A stretch of DNA of 64,000 nt from UBA5314 sp040217815 (GCA_040217815.1 JBEHWI010000004.1:1-64000), one strand, 5' to 3'. Positions 51,747 through 60,344 are shown, counted from the first letter of the stretch. A program made the numbers and translations. Notes: generated from the sequence alone by a model not told the origin.

Positions 51747-52232
51747 TCAAGGGGTTTTCAACTTGCCTACTCCAAGTGACAGATTGTCCCAGAGGACTTC
51801 TTCAACCATCTGGACCTGACTATCTTCACAGTGGATAATAAAAACCACCTCGGCGGCTTTATTTCCAGATGCGTTCTTACCGGGATTTCTGGCCTGCTTT
51901 CCAGTGCTAAGCAGCTTGCCTACATAGTAATCCAGCAGGAAACCCAATACGACTCCAAATCCCAGGCCAATGAGCCCCCATAGTACCGGCCCCAGCTTCC
52001 AAAAGTACCCGTATACTACGCCCAGCTCCATAAAAACTGCGCCCAGCACCATGGCGCCATCTATCTGACTGACTCCATCGGCCCGGTGAATAGTGTCCAG
52101 TATTTTTCTCTTTTCCACCTTTTTATCCAGGGGAATGGCTACGATTCGCTCTCTAATAATACCGTGCTGCTCAAGTTCGCTGATGGCCAACTCCAGGTAT
52201 TCTGAATATTCAAATGTAGCTGTAATGAACAT
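51747..52232 (-). CDS. Hypothetical protein with membrane hairpin (161 aa)
   Basis: N-terminal soluble part (FEYSEYLELAISELEQHGII), then a Gly-rich hydrophobic pair at about 58-105 (MVLGAVFMELGVVYGYF, LWGLIGLGFGVVLGFLLDYY) and a C-terminal soluble strand-rich part (AAEVVFIIHCEDSQ, VEEVLWDNLSLGV). The two flanking domains look alike in outline (ferredoxin-like). Pattern resembles stress-related YflT/GsiB-type membrane-hairpin proteins, not assigned. It begins 16 bases after the duplicated membrane protein gene, so it shares its operon. Confidence 0.65.
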   Translation of the reverse strand: MFITATFEYSEYLELAISELEQHGIIRERIVAIPLDKKVEKRKILDTIHRADGVSQIDGAMVLGAVFMELGVVYGYFWKLGPVLWGLIGLGFGVVLGFLLDYYVGKLLSTGKQARNPGKNASGNKAAEVVFIIHCEDSQVQMVEEVLWDNLSLGVGKLKTP

Positions 52233-52248
52233 AAAAGACTTTCTCTCC

Positions 52249-53043
52249 TTATACAGGCATTAGGGCATCTGTGCTCTGGTAATTGTCTTTTAAGAACCGG
52301 GCTTGTTCGGCTTCAGCCAGCTTATTATACTCTACACAGTTTACGTAGGAATCATAGATGGCAAAGGTGTACATGGAAGGTAGAAATAAAAGCCATTGCA
52401 TGTCGACCACAGATTTAGCCATGGCAAACTGCCCGGTAAAACTTAGATGGATCGCGGGCAGGATGTTCGAAAGATAGCTTACTGATATCCACCATATAAG
52501 CACAAAAAAACTGGTGGGAACCCGGTGGGTATAGAGATGGCCCACGCCTGGTATAATAGCCGACCACACCAGGGCCAGCCAGGGGTGCTTTTTATCCAAA
52601 GTATTAATTTCTATGGTATTGATTTTACTGGGTAAAACAATTGAATCTTCCCTATCAGCCAGGATCGACTTTTTATTCAGGTCAACAGTCCGGCGGTAGG
52701 CATCCCAGATGGCAAATATATAGACCGGCGCATAGAGCAGCAGCCACCGGGTGTCGACTACCTGCCGGGCCAGCTCGTATTGACCACCAAAGGAATATAA
52801 TATGCAGAGGTTTAGCTTGGCTTCTACATTGATAATCAGTTCCCAGACCACCAGTAAGAAGCCTTTGACATAGCTGCCCAGAATGATATGCCCAAAGCCG
52901 GGAAAAGCGGCCGACCACCAGGCAGTCACCCAGGGGTTTTTAAGATGGAGCATGTTGGTGGCAACGGAGCTTATATATCCTTTAGGCCGGCGAAGATTTC
53001 TTACCGAAACCAGCTGTTTGCTTTCAATTATTGGATTCTCCAA
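52249..53043 (-). CDS. Tandem-duplicated membrane protein of unknown function
   Basis: 264 aa, UUG start 53043, AAGGAG upstream. Two copies of one unit, offset 117 residues: NPWVTAWWSAAFPGFGHI (36-53) matches HPWLALVWSAIIPGVGHL (153-170), and VVDTRWLLLYAPVYIFAIWD (95-114) matches VVDMQWLLFLPSMYTFAIYD (212-231). Each has three likely membrane helices with a conserved WSxxxPGxGH motif, as in TM2-like proteins. Function unknown. A short gene for a membrane-hairpin protein follows. Both lie beside a decayed transposon region. Confidence 0.7.
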   Translation of the reverse strand: MENPIIESKQLVSVRNLRRPKGYISSVATNMLHLKNPWVTAWWSAAFPGFGHIILGSYVKGFLLVVWELIINVEAKLNLCILYSFGGQYELARQVVDTRWLLLYAPVYIFAIWDAYRRTVDLNKKSILADREDSIVLPSKINTIEINTLDKKHPWLALVWSAIIPGVGHLYTHRVPTSFFVLIWWISVSYLSNILPAIHLSFTGQFAMAKSVVDMQWLLFLPSMYTFAIYDSYVNCVEYNKLAEAEQARFLKDNYQSTDALMPV

Positions 53044-53079
53044 ATGCCTACCACTCCTTGTGCAGTCGATTCCTGAACT

Positions 53080-53364
53080 CTAGTATTTCCGAGCGCGGCT
53101 GTAATATCCAATATTAAGAATATCCTTTTTGCTTGAATTCTTTGTCGAGGGATTACCAGGCTTTTTCTTGTTCTGGAGTACTTCTAGTCCACCAGCCTTA
53201 TCTTTGCGCACATACACGCTGATCATCCCGTCACTTTAGCCCAATTCACGGCTTACAGCCAAGGCACTTTCCCCAGACAAAACTCGTTCAACAATCTCCA
53301 GCCTAAAAACAACTGCATCTATACCTTTGGGGTTGTTAGCAAATTCTTCAAACGTAAGAGTCAA
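53080..53364 (-). pseudogene. IS3-type transposase OrfA remnant
   Basis: From UUG 53364 the frame reads LTFEEFANNPKGIDAVVFR, EIVERVLSGESALAVSRELG, then a stop TAA at 53236-53238, and SDGMISVYVRKDKAGG, QNKKKPGNP to a stop at 53080. It is an HTH transposase OrfA with an in-frame stop. It has no OrfB. Its start abuts the broken hepT, so insertion of this element probably broke that gene. Confidence 0.65.
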
Positions 53365-53444
53365 GGTATATCGTTTAACTTTTCAATTGACTCAAGGATA
53401 TCGCTAATATATGTGATGTTCGTGTCATATATAGAATACCTCAC
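53361..53444 (-). pseudogene. HepT toxin N-terminal remnant
   Basis: Frame from GTG 53444 reads YDTNITYISDILESIEKLND, typical of the HepT (DUF86) N-terminus, then IP and a stop where the transposase sequence begins. Only about 27 residues remain. It follows the MNT gene, as in MNT-HepT toxin-antitoxin pairs. Confidence 0.55.
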
Positions 53445-53710
53445 GCAAGATTTGTTCTTTAATGATAGGATGCAACGAATCGGGAGTATCAATATCAATT
53501 TTACGATCCAAAATCTGAGAAAGGCGGTTCTGGAGGTCTATGAAATAAACCTACATTTTGACTGAACTCCACAAGGATATCAACATCACTAGATTCAGTG
53601 GCGTCATCTCTGGCAAAGGAACCGAATATTCCAACTCTAGAAACTTTACACGTATAACGTAGCTCAGGCAGATGCTTTCGGATTAGGTCTGTTGGGTTAA
53701 TTATTTTCAC
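53425..53710 (-). pseudogene. MNT-type nucleotidyltransferase, frameshifted
   Basis: GTG 53710 starts MKIINPTDLIRKHLPELRY, KVSRVGIFGSFARDDATESS and VDILVEFSQNVGLF (GSF...D...D catalytic motif intact). The frame then ends early, while the +1 frame continues FIDLQNRLSQILDRKIDIDT, PDSLHPIIKEQILREV and stops at 53425. A frameshift near 53555 thus splits an antitoxin of the MNT/HepT type. Confidence 0.65.
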
Positions 53711-53753
53711 CCCCAGGGACTTAATAACAATATTATACCAGTCTGTTTAAGTA

Positions 53754-53882
53754 TCATTTGTGTATGTGCCACCAGTGACAAGCCGAGTAGCCGATACTTA
53801 GGAATACTGGCTTATCGTCCCTTTTTGCATGTTTAAACAAATAGGGACTTTTTTCATTTATAAGGCGATTTGATATGGACAT
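53754..53882 (-). pseudogene. Deleted duplicate of the yyaL 5' end
   Basis: From ATG 53882: MSISNRLINEKSPYLFKHAK, RDDKPVFLSIGYSACHWWHI and HK stop. It matches the start of the DUF255 protein at 48420, but a stretch of roughly 20 residues (VNWYTWGEEAFKE region) is missing and CHWCH has become CHWWH. Upstream DNA (to about 53935) also matches the 5' flank of that gene, so it is a duplicated fragment. Confidence 0.7.
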
Positions 53883-54029
53883 GGAGCCAACTCCCGTTTT
53901 CGTGATTTTCTATGGCTTAGTTTGGGAGTTACGATGAGGAATATGTATTTAATCACGTAAATGTGTTCAATTAGGCAAGAGCCAATTACGGCGTCAAATG
54001 TATCACGATGATTTATAACTCATACATAG

Positions 54030-55205
54030 TTAACTCTTTATTGATATTCCTGTCTTATTGTCTGTACTATTTGAACACATAAATATCGCTGCTACAATCA
54101 TCATGCCTGCCATACTATAAAAGCCGATAATAGTATTGGAATTACTGAGAAGACCGCTGATTAGTGCTGGTCCAAAGAACATTCCAATACCCCAGAAGAG
54201 ATAATATGCTCCAGATATTGTTCCTTTTAATGAATCCGGAACAATATCGTTTAAATTAGCCATGGAAGAGATGCAAAACAATCCCAGTCCAAGGCTGCCC
54301 AAGCTAAGCAGCAGGCTTATCCATGGTTGTGTTAAGGTGGGAAAGATAAAGATGCTAATAGCAGCAATCAGTAATCCGATTATCATAAATACTTTACGGC
54401 CCATTTTATCTGATAATGGGCCAGTAATTAGCTGGGAGATACTGATGGCTACATAGAAAAGTGAAAAGAAGATGCTTATATCTGTCGGACCGAAGTTCTT
54501 CATTTTAAGTAAAAAGGCTGGGATAACCGTTAAAAATGCACCATATCCTGCTCCATACAGAGATATACCTATTAATGATATCAGGACGCTTTTGCTGGAA
54601 ACAAGCAGCTTCAGCTCTTTTAGGCTCATAGAGTTTTTCTGAGAGGAATTGATTGGCGATACATTTTCTACGGTAAAGAAAAGGATTATTGCTCCCGCTA
54701 AGCATACCAAAGCATAAAAAAGGAAGGGCTGATTTCTCAGCATTTCTTTGCTCAGAATTATTCCTAGTATGGGACCAATTGTGAGACCGGTATGGAGTGA
54801 AGCATTATAAAACCCCATGGCCTTACCTTTGTTAAGAGGGTATTTTATCGACAATAAAGCTGGAGCTAGTGCCCAAACCGGAGCTTCTCCTACTCCTTGT
54901 ATCATTCTACCTAGAAAGATAGAATTAGCACTTGCTGAAAAATAATATACTGCCCCAGTAATGAAACATAAGATGTAACCTGCTAAAAGCAGGGGTTTAA
55001 ATCCCAATCTGTCTGATAAATAGCCTATGGGCAATTGAAAAAGAATATAGGAGATGGCAAAAGCAGAGGCAAGATATCCTACAGTTGCCCCGGTTCCTGA
55101 TAAAGTAATAATTCGCTGGGGCAGTAAAGCAACAATCATACCAACACCTAACATCATTAAAAAGACGGCTATATTTAGACCGATAAAGGTCTTATCTCGC
55201 AGCAT
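54030..55205 (-). CDS. MFS transporter
   Basis: 391 aa, 12 predicted membrane helices. Motif A GYLSDRLGFKPLLLA near 61-75 and its second-half form GPLSDKMGRKVFMI near 260, with PIWxxxxP-type GEAPVWALAPALL near 105. Members export drugs or move small solutes with protons; the substrate is unknown. Base composition is lower in GC than the metabolic genes, in line with acquired DNA. Upstream is repeat copy A and a terminator. Confidence 0.9.
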   Translation of the reverse strand: MLRDKTFIGLNIAVFLMMLGVGMIVALLPQRIITLSGTGATVGYLASAFAISYILFQLPIGYLSDRLGFKPLLLAGYILCFITGAVYYFSASANSIFLGRMIQGVGEAPVWALAPALLSIKYPLNKGKAMGFYNASLHTGLTIGPILGIILSKEMLRNQPFLFYALVCLAGAIILFFTVENVSPINSSQKNSMSLKELKLLVSSKSVLISLIGISLYGAGYGAFLTVIPAFLLKMKNFGPTDISIFFSLFYVAISISQLITGPLSDKMGRKVFMIIGLLIAAISIFIFPTLTQPWISLLLSLGSLGLGLFCISSMANLNDIVPDSLKGTISGAYYLFWGIGMFFGPALISGLLSNSNTIIGFYSMAGMMIVAAIFMCSNSTDNKTGISIKS

Positions 55206-55270
55206 TTCTTAATCCCTTATAGACAATTACCGTACGTTAAGAGCACACAACACTACAATTTACTCCGGTT

Positions 55271-55320
55271 CACCATACTGGATATATTATACATTAGCCA
55301 TACGCCAAGGGCACTCAATA
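55271..55320. repeat. 50-bp direct repeat, copy A
   Basis: Starts CACCATACTGGATATATTAT; about 80% like 60269-60317, same orientation. Both contain TATAATATATCC on the minus strand and both sit just after a terminator. Copies flank the carD-MFS-topB block. Confidence 0.6.
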
Positions 55321-55323
55321 AAA

Positions 55324-55344
55324 AAGAACCCTTCCAGGTTTCTT
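55324..55344 (-). terminator. Weak hairpin terminator
   Basis: AAGAACC (55324-55330) with GGTTTCTT (55337-55344, one bulge) and, on the minus strand, TTTTTT after the stem. It points toward repeat copy A; its source gene on the minus strand is unclear (only the 55646 fragment is upstream). Confidence 0.4.
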
Positions 55345-55645
55345 AATGGAACCATAATCGATTCTTATGGTATTGAATTATACAAAAAGTGCCTTGAATG
55401 ATTAATGTAAATTCTCGCAGCGTTTTCGCAACCATTCAGCTAATGTCACTCTCTGCATTTGCAGAGTTATGCAGCTAATCCTATCTATGCGCGGATGGGT
55501 TCACCGATTTAGGCTACTCCTTAGCTACTTCGGGTCATCGCCGAAGATGTTCCATTACATTATACAAACCTATGTGATATAATTGCATTGCAACGTGTAG
55601 TTTTGGCAAACGTAATTCGAGTTGTCAGAGCTGCACTTTTTTCTT

Positions 55646-55780
55646 TTAAGGTCTTTCCGTAGATAGAACGGTGGCTATTTCATCCGCCCCAATACTAGCC
55701 AAATAAGTAGTTAGAAATATGGCCATATCGCGATTGTCATCCTTTAAATTGGCCTGATCCGCCAGATTGCGTGGGCTCAT
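55646..55780 (-). pseudogene. Short unidentified coding fragment
   Basis: Frame reads MSPRNLADQANLKDDNRDMA, IFLTTYLASIGADEIATVL and STERP stop (44 aa), with open reading also upstream (DLRAGAIF). Composition is protein-like but no family is recognised. The surrounding 55345-55977 has no other gene. Likely the 3' remnant of a lost gene. Confidence 0.3.
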
Positions 55781-55977
55781 AAAAATGGCCCCTGCTCTTA
55801 AATCAAAGATTTCTCATTGTGAAGACAACAGCTGTAGTTTAAGAATCGCCGCAGAAGAAAAATCTGCCGTAGAAGGTTAAACTATCGAGCCCGGACGAAA
55901 AGTCACAGAGAAAAATAGCACGCACGAATTACGATGGCAGGTCCCTGGCAAAGCGAAAAAGGAGAATGTGAAGTTTT

Positions 55978-56481
55978 ATGTATCAAATTGGCGATGTGAT
56001 TGTCTACAGAATGGAAGGCGTTTGCCGTGTTGATGCGATTGGCACTCCGGATTTAACTTCCATCAATGATGATCGACTGTACTATACCCTTTCCCCAAAC
56101 AACCGTGACAGCTTAATATATATACCGGTTGACACCGCTGTATTCATGCGTCCTGTTATTACCTATGAGGAAGTGCAGTATTTAATAAAGCAACTCCCTC
56201 ATTTAGGAACGAATATATTAGATGAAAACCGCAACCTTAAAAATCACTATGAGGCACTGCTGCAGACTCATGACTGTGCAGATTTGCTTCAATTGATCAA
56301 GTCTTTATATGCAAAGCGGCAATCAAAAAAACTTGGCAAAATAGATGAACATTTTTTAAAACTGGCAGAAGAATTACTTTACGGCGAGTTTGCCTTTGTA
56401 TTAGATATCCCCATAGACGATGTTAAAAGCTACATTGAAGAGAATGTCAAGAAATATGAAAACGTTCCCCAACCATTATAA
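55978..56481 (+). CDS. CarD family transcriptional regulator
   Basis: 167 aa. N-terminal CarD_CdnL/TRCF Tudor-like domain (QIGDVIVYRMEGVCRVDAIG, IYIPVDTAVFMRPVI) and a helical C-terminal domain (LLQLIKSLYAKRQSKKLGKI, DEHFLKLAEELLYGEFAFVL). Members bind the RNA polymerase beta subunit and stabilise open complexes. AAAGGAG lies 13 bases before the ATG. Monocistronic with a strong terminator. Located in an accessory block. Confidence 0.92.
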   Translation: MYQIGDVIVYRMEGVCRVDAIGTPDLTSINDDRLYYTLSPNNRDSLIYIPVDTAVFMRPVITYEEVQYLIKQLPHLGTNILDENRNLKNHYEALLQTHDCADLLQLIKSLYAKRQSKKLGKIDEHFLKLAEELLYGEFAFVLDIPIDDVKSYIEENVKKYENVPQPL

Positions 56482-56556
56482 ATAAGTAAGGAGCGTTTCT
56501 TTAGTATTATCTACTCATGTTCGTATTTTATTAAAACAGAACTTTCTGCATACAAA

Positions 56557-56590
56557 AAGGGGGTGCCGAATTCAGCAACCCCTTGATTTT
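56557..56590 (+). terminator. Terminator after carD
   Basis: AAGGGGGTGC (56557-56566) and GCAACCCCTT (56575-56584) pair with one mismatch and are followed by GATTTTT. Confidence 0.75.
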
Positions 56591-56597
56591 TCTATGA

Positions 56598-56630
56598 TGG
56601 CATAGAGGGCCGATTCGAACCGGCGAGAGT
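56598..56630 (-). other. tRNA 3'-end-like fragment (possible attachment-site remnant)
   Basis: Minus strand: GCCGGTTCGAATCGGC is a T-arm with loop TTCGAAT (56613-56619) but an offset stem, followed by CCTCTATGCCA, an acceptor end with CCA. The stem does not pair well, and no anticodon arm or 5' half is found upstream (56631-56710). I take it as a decayed tRNA piece, typical of att sites at element ends. Confidence 0.4.
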
Positions 56631-56752
56631 GCTATTCACACCCTACTTAATTTTCAATTCTTTAGTTGCAGTTCTATCCTGCATTACGTTTTGACCATCC
56701 ATAACCAAGATTATCTGATTATTGGTTTGCATGTATATCCTTCCTTTATCTT

Positions 56753-57967
56753 CTATCCCGCTTTTTGTAAAGTTAATTCTTTTATCCCGAGCCTTTTATA
56801 CACTTTAAAATAAACCATCACTGCATTTATCAGTAATAATGTGCTGGTGACAAAGAAAATACTTCTAATACCCCAAAGGGCCGCCAACTGCCCGCCTAAA
56901 ACCGCTCCCCCAAATGCGCCCAAATACATAGCCGACATGGTGAAACCGAAAACTCTGCCGGTTAAAAAATCCGGGGTGATTTTCTTAATCAGGGTATTAA
57001 CCGAAGGTATCAACCCGCCTGCTGCCAATCCCAATAGAAAACGGCAGACAATTAACTGCCAGGGACTCCTTACCAGGGCTTGCGGGATAAAAAGCAACCC
57101 TGCCGCTATAAGCGCTCCCAACATTACTATATGGGGCCCGGTTTTATCCGAAATCCTTCCCAGCCGGGGAGCAGCAATTATGTTGGCCAGCCCGGCGGCC
57201 GAAAAGGTTATTCCAGCCAGCAGAGCCACATGACCGCTGCCCGGGGATAACTCGGCTACATATACGGTTATGATCGGTTCTATCGAGTAAAATGCCATCG
57301 ATATTACCAAAAGCGTTACAAACATCATAATAGTTAAACTCTTTTCCGGGATATCGTTCCACATATCCTTGAGGCCGGTCGATTTTTCATTTTGACGGGT
57401 AAAGCTCTCCCTTACGAACAAAGCGGTGGCAATAAATGAAATCAGCACCAAAGCGCCGGTTATAAAAAACACATCGGGCAGGCCGAGGTTCTCTGCTATA
57501 TAGCCGCCGATTATGGGGCCCAGCAAGGAACCCGCAATCGAAGAAGTAGACAGCGTCCCCAAAGCCCATCCCGCGTGCCCCGCTTCGGTTTGAGTGGCGA
57601 TCAAAGTGGTGCACGCGGTGCTATAGCCGGTAATAACGCCCAGCAGTAATCTCAATCCTATCAGTTCATAGACATTCCGGGCAAAACCCATGCTAAATAC
57701 CACCAACGCCATTCCCAGACTGGCGCGTAAAAGCATAGGCTTGCGCCCCCATTTGTCGGCCGCCCGGCCCCAAATCGGGGAGAAGACAGCAGACACTATG
57801 AAAGTGACACCGAAAGCAATCCCGGAAAACTTTTCGATTAAAGCGGTACTGTCTACTCCGAGATGCCTTATATAGAGCGGCAATACCGGAGCGATCTGGC
57901 TCATTCCTATGCCGACCACAAACATTCCGAACCAGCAAACCAATAAATTTCTCTTCCAAATGGGCAT
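56753..57967 (-). CDS. MFS drug exporter (DHA1/TetA-like)
   Basis: 404 aa, 12 membrane helices. Motif A GRAADKWGRKPMLL near 67-80, motif C in GSLLGPIIGGYIAENLG near 148-164, and GRISDKTGPHIVML as the second-half motif A. It likely exports a hydrophobic compound by proton antiport. AAAGG upstream. No regulator adjacent. Confidence 0.9.
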   Translation of the reverse strand: MPIWKRNLLVCWFGMFVVGIGMSQIAPVLPLYIRHLGVDSTALIEKFSGIAFGVTFIVSAVFSPIWGRAADKWGRKPMLLRASLGMALVVFSMGFARNVYELIGLRLLLGVITGYSTACTTLIATQTEAGHAGWALGTLSTSSIAGSLLGPIIGGYIAENLGLPDVFFITGALVLISFIATALFVRESFTRQNEKSTGLKDMWNDIPEKSLTIMMFVTLLVISMAFYSIEPIITVYVAELSPGSGHVALLAGITFSAAGLANIIAAPRLGRISDKTGPHIVMLGALIAAGLLFIPQALVRSPWQLIVCRFLLGLAAGGLIPSVNTLIKKITPDFLTGRVFGFTMSAMYLGAFGGAVLGGQLAALWGIRSIFFVTSTLLLINAVMVYFKVYKRLGIKELTLQKAG

Positions 57968-58054
57968 GAAAATAAGCCTTTCTTCAGCCGGGCTTCAATG
58001 TTCATCATTTACCCATCTATAATACCCTGCCGCCCGGCATCTTCAAGATTACTG

Positions 58055-60145
58055 CTATTTGCCAGTTTGCTGAAAGTCAAAGACCACTTGTCCTTTTTCG
58101 ATCTTCAAAGCGGTATCAAATACCTTCCCGGTCTTAGATTTAAATCCCTTTAAAACCGCCGTCTTACCTTCTCTAAGCAGTTTTTTGGCCTGATACTCGC
58201 TGATCTTCATCCCGGCCACAACCTTCCAGATCACGAACTTGCAGCCATCCTTCCAACCGGAACAGCCATAGCCTTTCTGGCTTTCAATCACCGGCTTCCC
58301 ACAGACGGGACAAGCCCCGATGCAATTTACCACATCATTACGGTCCGGCCCCGCGGCGGTTTCCTTAACTGTTAAATTGGCAATTATCTGTCCGGTGAAT
58401 TCCTTAATCTCCTGCATAAAAACATCTCTCTCATACTGTCCTTTTTCGATATCCGCCAGCTTCTTCTCCCATTCCGCGGTAAGTTCCGGGTCTTTGAGCT
58501 CCGACGTAACGATATCTATGAGATGCTTCCCCTTATCCGTAGGAATTAATATCTTCTTCTGACGATCTATATATCCAACCGATATCAACTTCTCTATTAT
58601 CGCCGCCCTGGTGGCCGGCGTACCCAATCCCTTCCCAGCCATGGCTTCCCGCAGTTCCTCATCGTCGATTCTGCGGCCGGCGTTTTCCATGGCGCTAAGC
58701 AAATCGGCTTCGGTAAATCGTTTGGGTGCTTTGGTCTCTTTATTAAGAATCTCCGCTTTTTCTAGATTAAGAGTCTGGTTTAGGGACAATACCGGCAGGG
58801 TTGGCTCCTTGTTTTCTTCGTCATCCACCGCTGCGTTGCCATACAATACCTTCCATCCGAATTCCGCTATAACGCGGCCTTTGCTAATAAATGTCTCACC
58901 CTGGCAGGTAATTATTACAGTCGTCCGCCTAATTCTCGCCGGCGGTAGGAAAATAGCAAGCATGCGCCTGGCAATCAGCATGTAGATCTGTTGTTCCCGC
59001 TGGCTCATTTTCGCAGGAGCCGAATCAGTTACCACTATGGCAGTATGATCAGAGACTTTTTTGTCATCGACGTATCTCTTATCTTTGCTTGTTCTGGTCT
59101 TGATCTCAGCAATAACCGGCCCTAATTCCGTGCCCGTCAGGGCATTTAACCTTCCTGGCAAGGTAGCGGCCATGGCAGCAGTCAAATGCCGGCTGTCGGT
59201 CCTGGGATAGGTTATCAAATGATTTTCATAGAGTTTTTGAGCAATATTTAAGGTCTGCTCTGCAGTAAAGCCGTATTTTTTATTGGCCTCTTTCTGCAGG
59301 TCATTGAGGTTGAATAACTGGGGCGGCTTCTCTTGAACTTCTTTTTGCTTTACATCAGTTATTAGCGCCGGGGAACCTGGTTCCAACAATTTAAGAATCT
59401 CTTCGGCCTGCTCCCTATCGTTGAAGCGATCTTTCTTTCCTTTGAACCATTTACCCTTGAAATTCAGCTCCTCATTTACCGCAAAAAGGCTTTCAATCTC
59501 ATAATACGGGGAGGGAACAAAGCTTTCGATTTCCCTTTCCCTGTTGACAATAAGCGCCAGGGTGGGCGTTTGCACGCGCCCCACTGTCAATTTATCGCCG
59601 AACTGAACCGTAAAGCCCCTGGTGGCGTTAATCCCTACAATCCAGTCCGCTTGACTGCGAGATACGGCAGCCCGGGCCAGGTTCTGCATTTCTGAATCCG
59701 GCCTTAGATTTTTAAATGCATCGCGAATGGCTGCCGGGGTAGTTTCGGACAGCCAGAGACGAGAATGAGGTTTTCTGCATTTAAGGAATTGAATTATGTA
59801 CCTGAATATTAGTTCTCCTTCCCGCGCAGCATCGCAGCCATTGATAAGCCCTTCAACATCCTGCCTTTTGATCAGATCGCGCAGAATTTTCAACTGTTTT
59901 ATGGTGGATTGCTTCGGACGTAATTGAAAAGGTTCAGGAAGAACCGGAAGCATACTAATATTCCATCGCTGCAGCTTTTCATCATAATCCTGCGGCATAG
60001 CCAGCTCCAAAAGATGTCCAACCGCCCAGGAGATGATCATTGTGTCACCCTCCAGAAATCCGTCGTGTTTTTTAAAATTCCCAGGGAGGGATTGGGCTAT
60101 ATCCTGCGCCACAGAAGGTTTTTCGGTGATGAGCAAAGTCTTCAT
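58055..60145 (-). CDS. topB: DNA topoisomerase III
   Basis: Start ATG 60145 (696 aa) after AGGAGAAGTAC; an earlier ATG lacks a site. Toprim domain (KTLLITEKPSVAQDIAQSLP near 2-21, EGLINGCDAAREGELIF), IA domains with catalytic Tyr in LITYPRTDSRHL, GRVQTPTLAL, and C-terminal zinc finger CPVCGKPVIESQKGYGCSGW. It decatenates DNA. The duplicated topB class is often plasmid or ICE-borne; here it is in an accessory block near a tRNA remnant and direct repeats, so acquisition by transfer is possible. Confidence 0.93.
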   Translation of the reverse strand: MKTLLITEKPSVAQDIAQSLPGNFKKHDGFLEGDTMIISWAVGHLLELAMPQDYDEKLQRWNISMLPVLPEPFQLRPKQSTIKQLKILRDLIKRQDVEGLINGCDAAREGELIFRYIIQFLKCRKPHSRLWLSETTPAAIRDAFKNLRPDSEMQNLARAAVSRSQADWIVGINATRGFTVQFGDKLTVGRVQTPTLALIVNREREIESFVPSPYYEIESLFAVNEELNFKGKWFKGKKDRFNDREQAEEILKLLEPGSPALITDVKQKEVQEKPPQLFNLNDLQKEANKKYGFTAEQTLNIAQKLYENHLITYPRTDSRHLTAAMAATLPGRLNALTGTELGPVIAEIKTRTSKDKRYVDDKKVSDHTAIVVTDSAPAKMSQREQQIYMLIARRMLAIFLPPARIRRTTVIITCQGETFISKGRVIAEFGWKVLYGNAAVDDEENKEPTLPVLSLNQTLNLEKAEILNKETKAPKRFTEADLLSAMENAGRRIDDEELREAMAGKGLGTPATRAAIIEKLISVGYIDRQKKILIPTDKGKHLIDIVTSELKDPELTAEWEKKLADIEKGQYERDVFMQEIKEFTGQIIANLTVKETAAGPDRNDVVNCIGACPVCGKPVIESQKGYGCSGWKDGCKFVIWKVVAGMKISEYQAKKLLREGKTAVLKGFKSKTGKVFDTALKIEKGQVVFDFQQTGK

Positions 60146-60268
60146 GTACTTCTCCTGTAAAGGCAATAATCTTACTTGTATACAAAGTGTTTACTTTCAA
60201 TTAGATTTTTTTATAAAGTTATAACTAATGTAAAACTGCGGAAAGTTAACCGCAATTTATTCAAATAG

Positions 60269-60317
60269 CACCTTACTGGATATATTATATATTAGCACTA
60301 CCATAAGGCATTCAATA
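60269..60317. repeat. 50-bp direct repeat, copy B
   Basis: Starts CACCTTACTGGATATATTAT; partner of 55271-55320. On the minus strand it contains TATAATATATCC and follows the terminator at 60321-60344, upstream of topB. Confidence 0.6.
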
Positions 60318-60320
60318 GAA

Positions 60321-60344
60321 AACGCCTCAGAATCCTGAGGCGTT
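60321..60344 (-). terminator. Strong hairpin terminator
   Basis: AACGCCTCAG (60321-60330) and CTGAGGCGTT (60335-60344) form a 10-bp stem with a 4-base loop; TTTTCTATT follows on the minus strand. It lies between the LamG gene and topB. Confidence 0.75.
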
